A DNA stretch of 64,000 nt from Paenarthrobacter ilicis (GTDB lineage Bacteria; Actinomycetota; Actinomycetes; Actinomycetales; Micrococcaceae): positions 3,782,001 to 3,846,000 of the forward strand of contig NZ_JAFBCD010000001.1 of assembly GCF_016907545.1 (NCBI RefSeq), written 5' to 3'. Every line of letters begins with the position of its first letter. Position 1 is the stretch's first letter. Position numbers and translations under genes: made by a program. The notes under the pieces were generated by a model that made no database searches, had not been told where the DNA came from, and worked only from the letters and a program-made list of their open reading frames with translations. Shown here piece after piece: positions 1 to 7,775 of the stretch.

Positions 1-1286
1 CCGAGTTCCTTCGCGCGCGGCTGCGGATCGGAATCCACGAGGCCCGGGGCAGGCTCACCCTTGCCCCGTTCCTGCTCCCCCAGACGGGGCTGTTGGGGCA
101 GGAGATTCCCGCCCGAACCGAAGAACTTGCCGCGGCAGCTGCCACCGGAGACATATCCTCACGGTCAGCGAGCATTATCACCACTACTTTGGACACCGTC
201 CGGCACCTCACGGACCCCGCCACTTTGGCGCGAGTGGAGCATGCCCTCACCGCTACAGCAGCCGAGGCCGACCCCGATTTCCTGAACAAGGTTGCCAAGC
301 GTTGGGTTGATGCACTCGACCAGGATGGTCCGGAACCCTCAGAAGAGGCACTCCGGCAACTGCAGGGAGCATTCGTCCGCAATCGACGCCGCAACGGGCT
401 CCACTACCTCGAAATCTTCGCCACCGCCGAGCAATTCGAAACCCTCACCACCGCCATGAACGTCGCCACCAACCCCCGACTCACCCCCGCACCCACCGAT
501 ACTGACACTGACACCGCGGGCAGCACATCGGCAGGCAACACCGCGGGCAACACCGCGGCAGGCAACACTGCGGGCAACACCGCGGCGGTCAACACCGCGG
601 CAGGCAATACAGCAGCCGGCGCCAGCGCCCCCGCCCCGGAACTGGACCGCCGATCACGCGCCCAGAAACTCCTCGACGGACTCGTCGGAGCCTGCAGCCT
701 CGCCATGAGCACCGGAAAACTCCCCGCCAACGGCGGACTCAAACCCCACATCATGGTCACCATCGACCACCGCGACCTCCTCCACCACCTCACCCCCACC
801 AACCCAAGACAATCCAACACAGGACCCGCCAGCACCAGAACCGCCACTAACCCCACCAGCACAGCAATCGCCACCTTCACCGGCCCGATCCACCCCAACA
901 CCATCCGCAAAATCGCCTGCGACGCCGACATCCTCCCCGTCCTCCTCGGCACCGGCTCCGAGATCCTGGACATCGGCCGCACCACCCGGATCTTCCCACC
1001 CCACATCCGCAAAGCCATCACCGCCCGCGACGGCGGCTGCACCTTCCCCGACTGCACCATGCCCGCACCCTGGTGCGAAGCACACCACATCACCTACTGG
1101 TCACAAGGGGGCACCACCGGAACACACAACGGCGCCCTCCTGTGCAGCCACCACCACCACCTCATCCACAAAGAACAATGGCGCATCGACATGACCACCG
1201 GCGCCCCCTGGTTCATCCCGCCACCCCACATCGACCCCCGCCAAACACCCCGACGAAACCACCACCACACACCACTCAGAACCTAA
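1..1286 (+). CDS. DUF222/HNH endonuclease-domain protein, 13E12-repeat type (5' truncated by window edge)
   Basis: The reading frame is open from the first bases of the window, and the residues before the first internal TTG codon (93) still look like DUF222 sequence. The true start is therefore upstream and 427 residues are visible. The N-terminal two thirds is DUF222. The C-terminus carries an HNH-type site with a Cys/His-rich stretch (CTFPDC, then CEAHHI, then CSHHHH) expected to bind a metal and cut DNA. Between them, at about 520-620, lies a low-complexity linker built from AGNTA/AGNTAA units. Members of this family occur in many copies in actinobacterial genomes; their physiological role is not established. 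Nothing nearby links this copy to a restriction or mobile system. Confidence 0.85.
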   Translation, partial: EFLRARLRIGIHEARGRLTLAPFLLPQTGLLGQEIPARTEELAAAAATGDISSRSASIITTTLDTVRHLTDPATLARVEHALTATAAEADPDFLNKVAKRWVDALDQDGPEPSEEALRQLQGAFVRNRRRNGLHYLEIFATAEQFETLTTAMNVATNPRLTPAPTDTDTDTAGSTSAGNTAGNTAAGNTAGNTAAVNTAAGNTAAGASAPAPELDRRSRAQKLLDGLVGACSLAMSTGKLPANGGLKPHIMVTIDHRDLLHHLTPTNPRQSNTGPASTRTATNPTSTAIATFTGPIHPNTIRKIACDADILPVLLGTGSEILDIGRTTRIFPPHIRKAITARDGGCTFPDCTMPAPWCEAHHITYWSQGGTTGTHNGALLCSHHHHLIHKEQWRIDMTTGAPWFIPPPHIDPRQTPRRNHHHTPLRT

Positions 1287-1361
1287 ACACCACCCACAAC
1301 CCGGGCACCCCCACACCCAGACCCCGTTGTCCTGGGACTCACAGGGCTGCACATACAGAAA

Positions 1362-1389
1362 GGGACCCCCGGGAAAACCCGGGGATCCC
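1362..1389 (-). terminator. GC-rich hairpin between convergent genes
   Basis: A 12-bp stem (gggacccccggg against cccggggatccc, one mismatch) closes an AAAA loop. It lies 22 bp beyond the stop of pobA and 75 bp beyond the stop of the DUF222 gene. There is no clear T tract, so it may be a bidirectional or weak terminator. Confidence 0.5.
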
Positions 1390-1411
1390 TGCAACAACCC
1401 GCGTTTGGTAC

Positions 1412-2599
1412 TTAGCGCGACGTCGGCCAGCCTGTGTACGCCTCAGACAGGTATGCCTTGCCGTGGTCGCTGGAAACAACCGAGCGCAGCTCCCCGAGTT
1501 GGCGCGCGCGATCAAAGTCGTCAGCTCCGGGCACGGTGTGCAGCATCGACGTCATCCAATAAGAGAAGTGCTGGGCTTTCCATACGCGTTCCAGCGCCCT
1601 GTCGCTGTAGGAGTCGAGCAGCGCAGTGGAGCCGTTGGAGTAGAAGGAGTCCAAGCCCTCGAAGAGCACTTTGACATCGTGGATGGCCAGGTTCAGGCCC
1701 TTGGCGCCCGTCGGGGGAACAGTGTGGGCGGCATCGCCTGCGAGGAAGAGGTTGCCATATCGCATGGGCGTGTGCACGAAGCTCCGGAACGGCAGCACCA
1801 TCTTTTCCAGGACGGGCCCCTCTTTGAGCTCGAATCCGTTGCCGTTGACGCGCTTACGGAATTCACCCCAGATCCGTTCGTCGTCCCATTCAGCAACGTT
1901 CTCTTTCGGATCGCACTGGAAGTACATCCGCTGGACGTTTTCCGTACGCTGGCTGATCAGGGCAAACCCATTGTCGGAGTTGGCATAAATCAGCTCGTCG
2001 GAGCTTCGGGGTGCTTGTGCAAGGATTCCGAACCAGGCGAAGGGGTACTCGTGGAAGTACCATTTCCGGTTGGCTTCGGGAATCTGGAACCGGCAGTGGC
2101 TCCGCGACCCATCAGCGCCCACCAGGAAGTCGGCTTGGATCTCGAACTCCCGGCCCTCGGAATCCGTGAACCAGACTTTCGGTTTACCCTCGAGATCGTG
2201 GACCGCGGTGTCCGTGACGCTGTAATGAACCGCCCCGCCGTCCGCTTCCCGGCGGGCTGCAAGATCCATGAAGACATCGGTCTGCGGGTAAAGCCATACG
2301 GATTCACCCACCAGTTCTTTGAAATTGATGCGGTGGCTCTCACCGTTGAAGCGGAGCTCGATCCCGTCGTGGCGGTCACCTTCCCGCAGCACCCTGTCGG
2401 ACACTCCCGAGTCCACCAAAAGGTCCACCGTCCCGTGTTCCAGGATTCCCGCCCGGACAGTCTCTTGGATATCCTTCCGGCTCCGGATTTCCACCACCAC
2501 GGACTCGATGCCCTGCTTGGCCAGAAGATGGGAGAGCATCAGCCCGGCGGGGCCGGCGCCCATGATGGCTACTTGGGTGGTGATCGGTGTGCGTGTCAT
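1412..2599 (-). CDS. pobA: 4-hydroxybenzoate 3-monooxygenase (FAD)
   Basis: This flavoprotein hydroxylates 4-hydroxybenzoate to protocatechuate in the cytosol using NAD(P)H and O2. The 395-residue length is standard for PobA. It shows the FAD dinucleotide motif GAGPAG at residues 14-19, the RxGxLEHGTVDLL block near 49-61, the GADG motif at 161-164 and the late GDAAHTVPPTGAKGLN segment that contacts FAD and ribityl. An IclR gene lies upstream on the same strand, with a PcaK-like transporter beyond it. The product would enter the pca cluster at 57-64 kb. A 15-bp palindrome lies 90 bp upstream of the start. Confidence 0.95.
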   Translation of the reverse strand: MTRTPITTQVAIMGAGPAGLMLSHLLAKQGIESVVVEIRSRKDIQETVRAGILEHGTVDLLVDSGVSDRVLREGDRHDGIELRFNGESHRINFKELVGESVWLYPQTDVFMDLAARREADGGAVHYSVTDTAVHDLEGKPKVWFTDSEGREFEIQADFLVGADGSRSHCRFQIPEANRKWYFHEYPFAWFGILAQAPRSSDELIYANSDNGFALISQRTENVQRMYFQCDPKENVAEWDDERIWGEFRKRVNGNGFELKEGPVLEKMVLPFRSFVHTPMRYGNLFLAGDAAHTVPPTGAKGLNLAIHDVKVLFEGLDSFYSNGSTALLDSYSDRALERVWKAQHFSYWMTSMLHTVPGADDFDRARQLGELRSVVSSDHGKAYLSEAYTGWPTSR

Positions 2600-2689
2600 G
2601 ATTTCCTCGCTTCATCGCGGCTCCCGCGGTGTGGGCGGGATGGGTCTGACATCAGTGTGGCCCGGACCAGGTGATCTCCGTTACAGGGA

Positions 2690-2704
2690 TTCCGTTCAAC
2701 GGAA
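2690..2704. promoter_or_regulatory. Candidate IclR-family operator upstream of pobA
   Basis: TTCCGTTCAACGGAA is a perfect 7-1-7 palindrome in the short gap between the IclR gene stop (2714) and the pobA start (2599). A near copy at 3493-3507 lies in the promoter region between the regulator and the transporter gene. The shared consensus is TTCCRTTCAAYGGWA. Confidence 0.6.
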
Positions 2705-2713
2705 CCCACTGGG

Positions 2714-3451
2714 CTAAGCGAGCTGGCGGCCGATTCCTCTCGCGGCCGTCTGGAGAGCGGGCACCAAGGCTTGGAGCCTCATCTCCGCCAGGGGCACCAC
2801 CACCCCCAGGGCCGCTACAGTCCGACTCTTCGAATTCACCACCGGCACCGCGATTCCCCACGTATCCGGATCAACTACGCCGGCAAGTTGCGCGTATCCA
2901 TTCTGGGCTGCTTCGGCCAGAATGTGACGTACGACGTCGGTACTCACCTTCCCGGCTGGGTCTTGGAACTGCTGCAGGTACTCGGCCTTCAGCTCCCGTG
3001 GTTGATGTGACATCAGGGCCAAGCCTGCCGACGAGATATGGACCGGCATGCGGCCGGCAATTTTAGCGCGGTTGGCCACGGATCCCCGCCGCGAGAGGCG
3101 CTCCACGAACAAGGCTTCCCATCCGTCAAGAACCGCCAGGTTGACGTTCTGATTCAGGACCTGCTGAATGTCCTCCATGAACGGCATGGCCGCCTGGCGA
3201 AGCGCGAGTGTGGGCGAATTGCGATTGACGAGCTCCCAGAGTCGCAAGCCAAGCCTGACGTTCCCGCCCGCGCCCAGGTCCAGCAAGCCATGATGGGAAA
3301 GCTGACGGATCAGCCGATGGGCCGAGGACAAGGGAAGCCCCGCCCTGTCAGCTAATTCGGACAGCTGAAGTGACGTGACGCCTTCAGGGAACGCTTCGAT
3401 AACCCGGACGACCCTGTCGATCACAGAGTCTCCTGAGGATGAGTTGGCCAT
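2714..3451 (-). CDS. IclR-family transcriptional regulator of the pob/pcaK module (PobR-like)
   Basis: A 245-residue regulator has an N-terminal winged helix-turn-helix (about residues 10-65, SLQLSELADRAGLPLSSAHR) and a C-terminal IclR effector domain that normally binds small aromatic acids. The start is set at the ATG at 3451 because GGAGCGGAGGG lies just upstream; a longer frame to 3529 lacks a comparable site. It lies between pobA and the divergent pcaK-like gene, so 4-hydroxybenzoate or protocatechuate is the probable inducer. Whether it activates or represses cannot be read from sequence. Confidence 0.88.
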   Translation of the reverse strand: MANSSSGDSVIDRVVRVIEAFPEGVTSLQLSELADRAGLPLSSAHRLIRQLSHHGLLDLGAGGNVRLGLRLWELVNRNSPTLALRQAAMPFMEDIQQVLNQNVNLAVLDGWEALFVERLSRRGSVANRAKIAGRMPVHISSAGLALMSHQPRELKAEYLQQFQDPAGKVSTDVVRHILAEAAQNGYAQLAGVVDPDTWGIAVPVVNSKSRTVAALGVVVPLAEMRLQALVPALQTAARGIGRQLA

Positions 3452-3492
3452 GTCACCCTCCGCTCCTGGGACGAGGTGCCGCACTTGCGCAC

Positions 3493-3507
3493 TTCCATTC
3501 AATGGTA
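3493..3507. promoter_or_regulatory. Second candidate IclR operator, between regulator and transporter
   Basis: TTCCATTCAATGGTA contains the perfect core CCATTCAATGG and matches the pobA-upstream palindrome at 12 of 15 positions with the same spacing. It could serve both the regulator's own promoter and the divergent transporter promoter. Confidence 0.55.
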
Positions 3508-3605
3508 GAGCGTGAGCCGGATGACACAAGTCGGTGATACAAATCTCATAGTTGACCGATCGTTCAGGCGGTCAAGAATTCACTGTCGAATCACCGAGGA
3601 CTGCC

Positions 3606-4886
3606 ATGACAACGATGCCATCTTCCCAACGCTCTGCCTGGCCTGTGTGGTTATGCTGGCTGGCCATGGTCCTGGACGGGTTCGACCTGGTGGTCCTGGG
3701 AACCGTGATTCCCACCCTGATCAAGACCGGCGAGCTGGGATTCGATGCTGTAGGGGCAACCTTCGCTGCCACCATTTCCCTGGTCGGCGTAGGCTTGGGC
3801 GCCTTGTTCATCGCTCCACTGTCAGACACCTTCGGCCGGCGAAAGCTGCTCATCGCCTGTGTAGCCGGATTCTCGGTTTTCACTATCGCCGTAGCCTTCG
3901 CGCCCAACGTCGCGGTCTTCTCCGCCCTGCGGCTGCTGGCCGGCCTGGGGTTGGGCGCGTGCCTTCCCGCAGCCCTGGCCTACATGAACGACTACGCACC
4001 TGCGGGATCCGCGGGGAAGTCCACAACGCGGACCATGACCGGGTATCACGTGGGGGCGGTGGCTACGGCGCTGCTGGCCATTCTCATCGTCCCCAACTGG
4101 CGGTTGATGTTCATCATCGGCGGCGTCGCCGGGCTGGTCCTTCTCCCATTCCTCTGGGCCAAGCTGCCCGAGTCGCTTCCTGGCACCACGTCGCTACCCC
4201 CAGCAGCCCAGCCAAAACTGGAGACGAGCGCGGGAGGAGCGTCCGGCGTCGGGCCTTCCGCAAAAACCCTGGAAGCGGAATCCAAGACCGGATTCAAGGA
4301 TCTGCTGCAAAAGCCCTATCCGCTGATCGCGGCGGGCATCGGCATTGCCTCGTTCATGGGGCTGCTGCTGGTCTACGGGTTGAACACTTGGCTTCCACAG
4401 TTGATGGCAGCCGCCGGGTACCCGGTGAGCACCGGCCTGACCCTGCTTCTTGTCCTCAATCTAGGTGCCGTAGGAGGACTGTTCCTGGCCGGATTCCTGG
4501 CCGACAAGCATGGCACCAAAAGGATTGTGCTGCTGTGGTTCGGATTGTCGGCGGTGCTTCTGGCAATCCTTAGCGTCAAAATTCCGAATGAGATGCTCCT
4601 CAACGCAGCCGTCTTTGTCACCGGCATTTTCGTCTTCAGCTCGCAGGTTTTGGTGTACGCCTGGGTGAGCCAGCTGTTTCCAGCGCGGCTCCGCGGAACG
4701 GCCCTGGGCTTTGCTGCCGGAGTCGGTCGGCTCGGTGCGATTGTGGGTCCGGCCGTGACCGGAACCCTGGTAGCGGCAAATATCGCCTACCCGGCCGGGT
4801 TCTACGTTTTCGCAGCAGCAGGAGTGCTGGCCGTCGTCGCGCTCTGCTTCGTACCGCTGAAGGTCAGCACCGGCGAGGCTGCCTAG
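3606..4886 (+). CDS. pcaK: MFS aromatic acid:H+ symporter, 4-hydroxybenzoate/protocatechuate transporter
   Basis: A 426-residue, roughly 12-helix major facilitator of the AAHS family. It carries the aromatic-acid motif LDGFDLVVLG in helix 1 and the MFS motif PLSDTFGRRK between helices 2 and 3. A cytoplasmic loop after helix 6 (about residues 195-235) is hydrophilic. The start is the ATG at 3606, preceded by GAGGA; an in-frame upstream codon at 3552 has no ribosome site. It diverges from the IclR gene and lies two genes from pobA, so uptake of 4-hydroxybenzoate is the best guess. Substrate identity is inferred from context. Confidence 0.85.
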   Translation: MTTMPSSQRSAWPVWLCWLAMVLDGFDLVVLGTVIPTLIKTGELGFDAVGATFAATISLVGVGLGALFIAPLSDTFGRRKLLIACVAGFSVFTIAVAFAPNVAVFSALRLLAGLGLGACLPAALAYMNDYAPAGSAGKSTTRTMTGYHVGAVATALLAILIVPNWRLMFIIGGVAGLVLLPFLWAKLPESLPGTTSLPPAAQPKLETSAGGASGVGPSAKTLEAESKTGFKDLLQKPYPLIAAGIGIASFMGLLLVYGLNTWLPQLMAAAGYPVSTGLTLLLVLNLGAVGGLFLAGFLADKHGTKRIVLLWFGLSAVLLAILSVKIPNEMLLNAAVFVTGIFVFSSQVLVYAWVSQLFPARLRGTALGFAAGVGRLGAIVGPAVTGTLVAANIAYPAGFYVFAAAGVLAVVALCFVPLKVSTGEAA

Positions 4887-4907
4887 CCCACCACGGAAGG
4901 GAAACAG

Positions 4908-5267
4908 TCAGCCGATGGTCTGCGGCCACACGGCCAGGCAGTCCTCGGTTGATCGGCGAAGGGCCGGGAGAGCGCTGGCGGCATCAGCGAATTGCTCGCA
5001 ACGGACCATTGCTTCCATGGCCCGGCAATGCCGCTCGGTTTCCAACGCACCAACCATGGCCGAGGAGATTTTGAGGCTCAGGATTGCGTCCATGCTGGCG
5101 TCCGGATCGCGTTGGCACACGCCGTCCGATATCCGCAAAAACCTGGCCGGCAACATGGACAGATAGGTGGCAACGAACCGGTGAGCCGGTGCGGAATCCC
5201 CCAGCTCTTCAGCCAGGATCCGCACCCGCGACGGTTCCAGCGCAGGGAGTCCACAGGCTTCACTCAC
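4908..5267 (-). CDS. Hpt-like domain protein lacking the phospho-accepting histidine
   Basis: This 119-residue protein resembles a histidine-phosphotransfer helical bundle: an AxxFVATYLSMLPARFLRI helix, then an ILSLKISSAMVGA segment. In true Hpt domains that segment reads roughly AHxLKGSS; here the His position is Leu/Ser, so phosphotransfer is not expected. The GTG start at 5267 overlaps the end of the sipW-like gene by 8 nt, implying translational coupling; a TTG at 5288 is also possible. The position after sipW suggests an adaptor or regulator for the TasA/SipW pair. The Hpt assignment is by pattern only. Confidence 0.6.
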   Translation of the reverse strand: MSEACGLPALEPSRVRILAEELGDSAPAHRFVATYLSMLPARFLRISDGVCQRDPDASMDAILSLKISSAMVGALETERHCRAMEAMVRCEQFADAASALPALRRSTEDCLAVWPQTIG

Positions 5268-6018
5268 TGGTGGCAACCTGCGGCTCAATGGCGTCCTTCG
5301 CGGAGGTGTCGGTGGGGTTCTTGGTCCAGATGGAGGCCAGCATTCCGATGACCAGGATGGCCGGCGCGCCGTACATGAGGATGTTCAGGACGATCGGTTC
5401 GCGCAGGGCACGGATGGCATTGCCAACGTAAGGGATGGTGGCCACCTGCTTGTCGACGGTTTTGCCCTGCAGCGTGGCAATCCACGGGTCGATGCCGTTG
5501 TTGGCGTCGCCCTTGGTCTGGACAGCGACGCCACCATCCGCTGTGGTGGTGATTTCCGTGATGCGGTGCGTCTCCACCCGCTGGTCCTCAACGGGGATGT
5601 GATAAGTGATGATGTCGCCCACCTTGACGTCGTTGACGGGAGTCGGGACGGTGACCACCACGTCACCCGGATTGATCAGTGGCGACATCGATCCCGTGAG
5701 CATGGTGGACGTCTGGTAACCCAGGACGCGTGGGCCGATTGCCAGGAACACGAAGACCAGTGCGGCGATCACCAACAGGCCCACGCCCAGACCCTTGAAG
5801 GCCTTGCCGGCTACCCGGCGGAAGGTGCCGGCGGGCCGGGCGGCGGAGTCACCGGAACTCGCTGAGTCACCGGAAGTCTCGACGGCGGCAGGCTGGGCTA
5901 CCGGGGAGGGCGCAGCCTCATTGGCAGGCTCACAACGGGGCGCAGCCTCAACGCTGGTGCGTGTGGCGGAACGCCGGCCGTGAAGGGCGGGGCTGGTGAT
6001 GGTGCTCAGTGCGCTCAT
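5260..6018 (-). CDS. sipW: Signal peptidase I, SipW/ER type
   Basis: A 252-residue membrane protease. It has a disordered Ala/Ser/Pro-rich N-terminus (about 1-60), a membrane segment near residues 76-95 and the catalytic block TGSMSP with Ser110. A second conserved block holds His151 in place of the Lys of ordinary bacterial enzymes, followed by TKGDANNGID and a second membrane helix near 212-230. The Ser/His dyad is the mark of SipW/ER-type peptidases that process TasA-like proteins. It lies downstream of the TasA-like gene on the same strand, consistent with a dedicated enzyme-substrate pair. Confidence 0.85.
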   Translation of the reverse strand: MSALSTITSPALHGRRSATRTSVEAAPRCEPANEAAPSPVAQPAAVETSGDSASSGDSAARPAGTFRRVAGKAFKGLGVGLLVIAALVFVFLAIGPRVLGYQTSTMLTGSMSPLINPGDVVVTVPTPVNDVKVGDIITYHIPVEDQRVETHRITEITTTADGGVAVQTKGDANNGIDPWIATLQGKTVDKQVATIPYVGNAIRALREPIVLNILMYGAPAILVIGMLASIWTKNPTDTSAKDAIEPQVATSE

Positions 6019-6114
6019 GTCTGGCGTTCCTTCCGGGGATTCGTTGTGACTTCAGTCTGTCGTGTGGATCTCAAGCCAGCATGCGGCCGAGCCTCAAGAG
6101 TTGATCAGGAAAGC

Positions 6115-6158
6115 CGCTGGGCCTGGTCGGGCAGGGGGGCGCCCGACCAGGCCCAGCG
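6115..6158 (-). terminator. Strong hairpin between the tasA-like and sipW genes
   Basis: A perfect 18-bp stem (6115-6132 with 6141-6158) around an 8-nt loop lies 14 bp after the TasA-like stop and is followed on that strand by TTTCC. It should terminate or attenuate transcription, keeping the abundant structural protein above the peptidase, and may stabilise the tasA mRNA end. Confidence 0.75.
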
Positions 6159-6171
6159 GTTGGAGGATTTC

Positions 6172-6780
6172 TTACTTGGTGGTTTCGGTGCGTTGGGTGC
6201 CGGTGAAGGCGAAGGCGATGGTGGAGGTGGCGCCTTGGAAGGTGTTGTCTGCTGTGGTGGGCAGGGTGGTGGTGACTTTGAGGTTGTCGGTTTTGGTGTT
6301 GGTCAGGGCGGTGAGGTTGTTCAGGGTTTTGTTCGCTGCGATGACGGGGCCGTTGGCCAGGACGGTGGTTTTGGTGCCGGCGCAGGTGTAGGGGGCTGCG
6401 GTTCCGGTCCAGGCAACAGAGCAGTTTTCGATGGTCAGTTGCAGGCCGTTGGTGGCGTCGGTGGTGAGCAGGGAGGCGGTGGTTCCGGCGTTGGTGGTGA
6501 GGGTGATGGTGTTCAGGTCTGAGTTGCCGGTGTTGGCCAGGGTGACGAGTTTTTCTACTTTGTCGCCGGGCAGGATGTTGGTGACGGGAACGTTCAGGGT
6601 GTTCGCAGCTCCGGGGGCGCCCAGGGCGATGGTGACCGTTCCTGCGGTGACGGCCTGGGAGGCGGAGGTGGAGGAGGTGAACGCGCCGTAGGTTCCCATG
6701 CCGGCGACGGCGGCTGCGGTGCCGACCAGTGCGATGGAGGCGAGGATTTTGCCGGAGGTGGTTTTGAGGCTGATGGCCAT
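6172..6780 (-). CDS. TasA/camelysin-like exported protein (alternate signal peptide family)
   Basis: A 202-residue secreted protein. It starts with a short basic segment, a hydrophobic stretch (ILASIALVGTAAAVAGMG) and a processing region GTYGAFTSSTSAS typical of SipW substrates. The mature part is Thr/Asn/Ala-rich, low in charge and beta-strand-like, as in TasA and camelysin fibre proteins. The start is the ATG at 6780 with AAAGGA upstream; a longer frame to 6864 lacks a good site. It is followed by a strong hairpin and sipW. Its role in an extracellular matrix or surface fibre is inferred from the family. Confidence 0.75.
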   Translation of the reverse strand: MAISLKTTSGKILASIALVGTAAAVAGMGTYGAFTSSTSASQAVTAGTVTIALGAPGAANTLNVPVTNILPGDKVEKLVTLANTGNSDLNTITLTTNAGTTASLLTTDATNGLQLTIENCSVAWTGTAAPYTCAGTKTTVLANGPVIAANKTLNNLTALTNTKTDNLKVTTTLPTTADNTFQGATSTIAFAFTGTQRTETTK

Positions 6781-7019
6781 GGGGATCAGTGTCCTTTCAG
6801 TTGGCCACCGCTTCCGGCCGGCCTGTTCTTTGTGCCCTTGGGTGCCGGCCTGTGTGGCTGACAAGAACTACTTTCCCGGGACCGGATCAAGAACCACCAC
6901 CACAAACCCACAACACTGACTCAGGATTGCTCAGGGTTCCCTCAAGGCGTTTCACAATTCACAGGCTCCTTATGAAACACTGCTTGATGCACATGACCAG
7001 GCGATGAGAGGGCAGTTCA

Positions 7020-7775
7020 ATGCCGATGTGGTTGCAAGCGCTGATGTGGGGCACACTGGCCGGCGGGGCGCTGGTGCTTGGGGCCGGCATCGCCTGGATA
7101 TGGAAGGTAGCGCCCAAAGTGGTGTCGACGGTCATGGCCTTCGGCGCCGGCGTGCTGATCTCGGCGTTGGCATTCGAACTGGTGGATGAGGCGGTCCAGG
7201 GCGGAGGCCTGCTTCCCACCGTACTGGGCTTCCTCCTGGGCGCCTTGATTTTTGTTGGCTCCAATGTGTTGTTGGCCCGTGCGGGCGCAAAGCACCGGAA
7301 GCGTTCAGGGGGCACCCAACCATCAGAGAAGGATTCACCGGGGAGCGGAACCGCCATTGCGGTAGGCGCCTTGATTGACGGGATTCCCGAATCTGTTGTC
7401 CTTGGCGTGGGCCTCCTGGCCGGTGGTGCCGTGAGCCCTGCCATGCTGGCAGCGGTGTTCATCTCCAACGTTCCGGAGGGCTTGTCCAGCACGGCAGGGA
7501 TGAAGAAGTCCGGGCGCAGCCCCGCCTACGTTTTTGGAACCTGGAGTGGTATTGCCCTTTTCAGCGGTCTGGCGGCCCTCCTGGGTTACACCGCCTTGGA
7601 AAACGCACCGGAGACCGTCATCGCGTTCATTACGGCCATCGCTGCCGGTGGCATCCTGGCCATGCTTGCGGACACCATGATTCCCGAAGCATTCGAGGAG
7701 CATCACAACCTGACCGGGCTGACTGCCGCCGTCGGGTTCTTGAGCGCCTTCACCATTCACCACGTGGGCGGCTAG
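7020..7775 (+). CDS. ZIP-family metal transporter
   Basis: A 251-residue polytopic membrane protein with about eight helices. It carries the two ZIP signature helices: DGIPES in the fourth and NVPEGL in the fifth, which form the metal path. A short hydrophilic loop (about residues 88-108) precedes the signature helices; it lacks the usual His-rich cluster. Zinc or another divalent ion is the expected substrate. Its last 4 bases overlap the convergent gene at the shared CTAG. Confidence 0.85.
   Translation: MPMWLQALMWGTLAGGALVLGAGIAWIWKVAPKVVSTVMAFGAGVLISALAFELVDEAVQGGGLLPTVLGFLLGALIFVGSNVLLARAGAKHRKRSGGTQPSEKDSPGSGTAIAVGALIDGIPESVVLGVGLLAGGAVSPAMLAAVFISNVPEGLSSTAGMKKSGRSPAYVFGTWSGIALFSGLAALLGYTALENAPETVIAFITAIAAGGILAMLADTMIPEAFEEHHNLTGLTAAVGFLSAFTIHHVGG

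Noticed and set aside
93..95. TTG as start of the DUF222 gene
   Set aside because: The frame continues upstream to the window edge with DUF222-like residues, so the gene is cut by the window.
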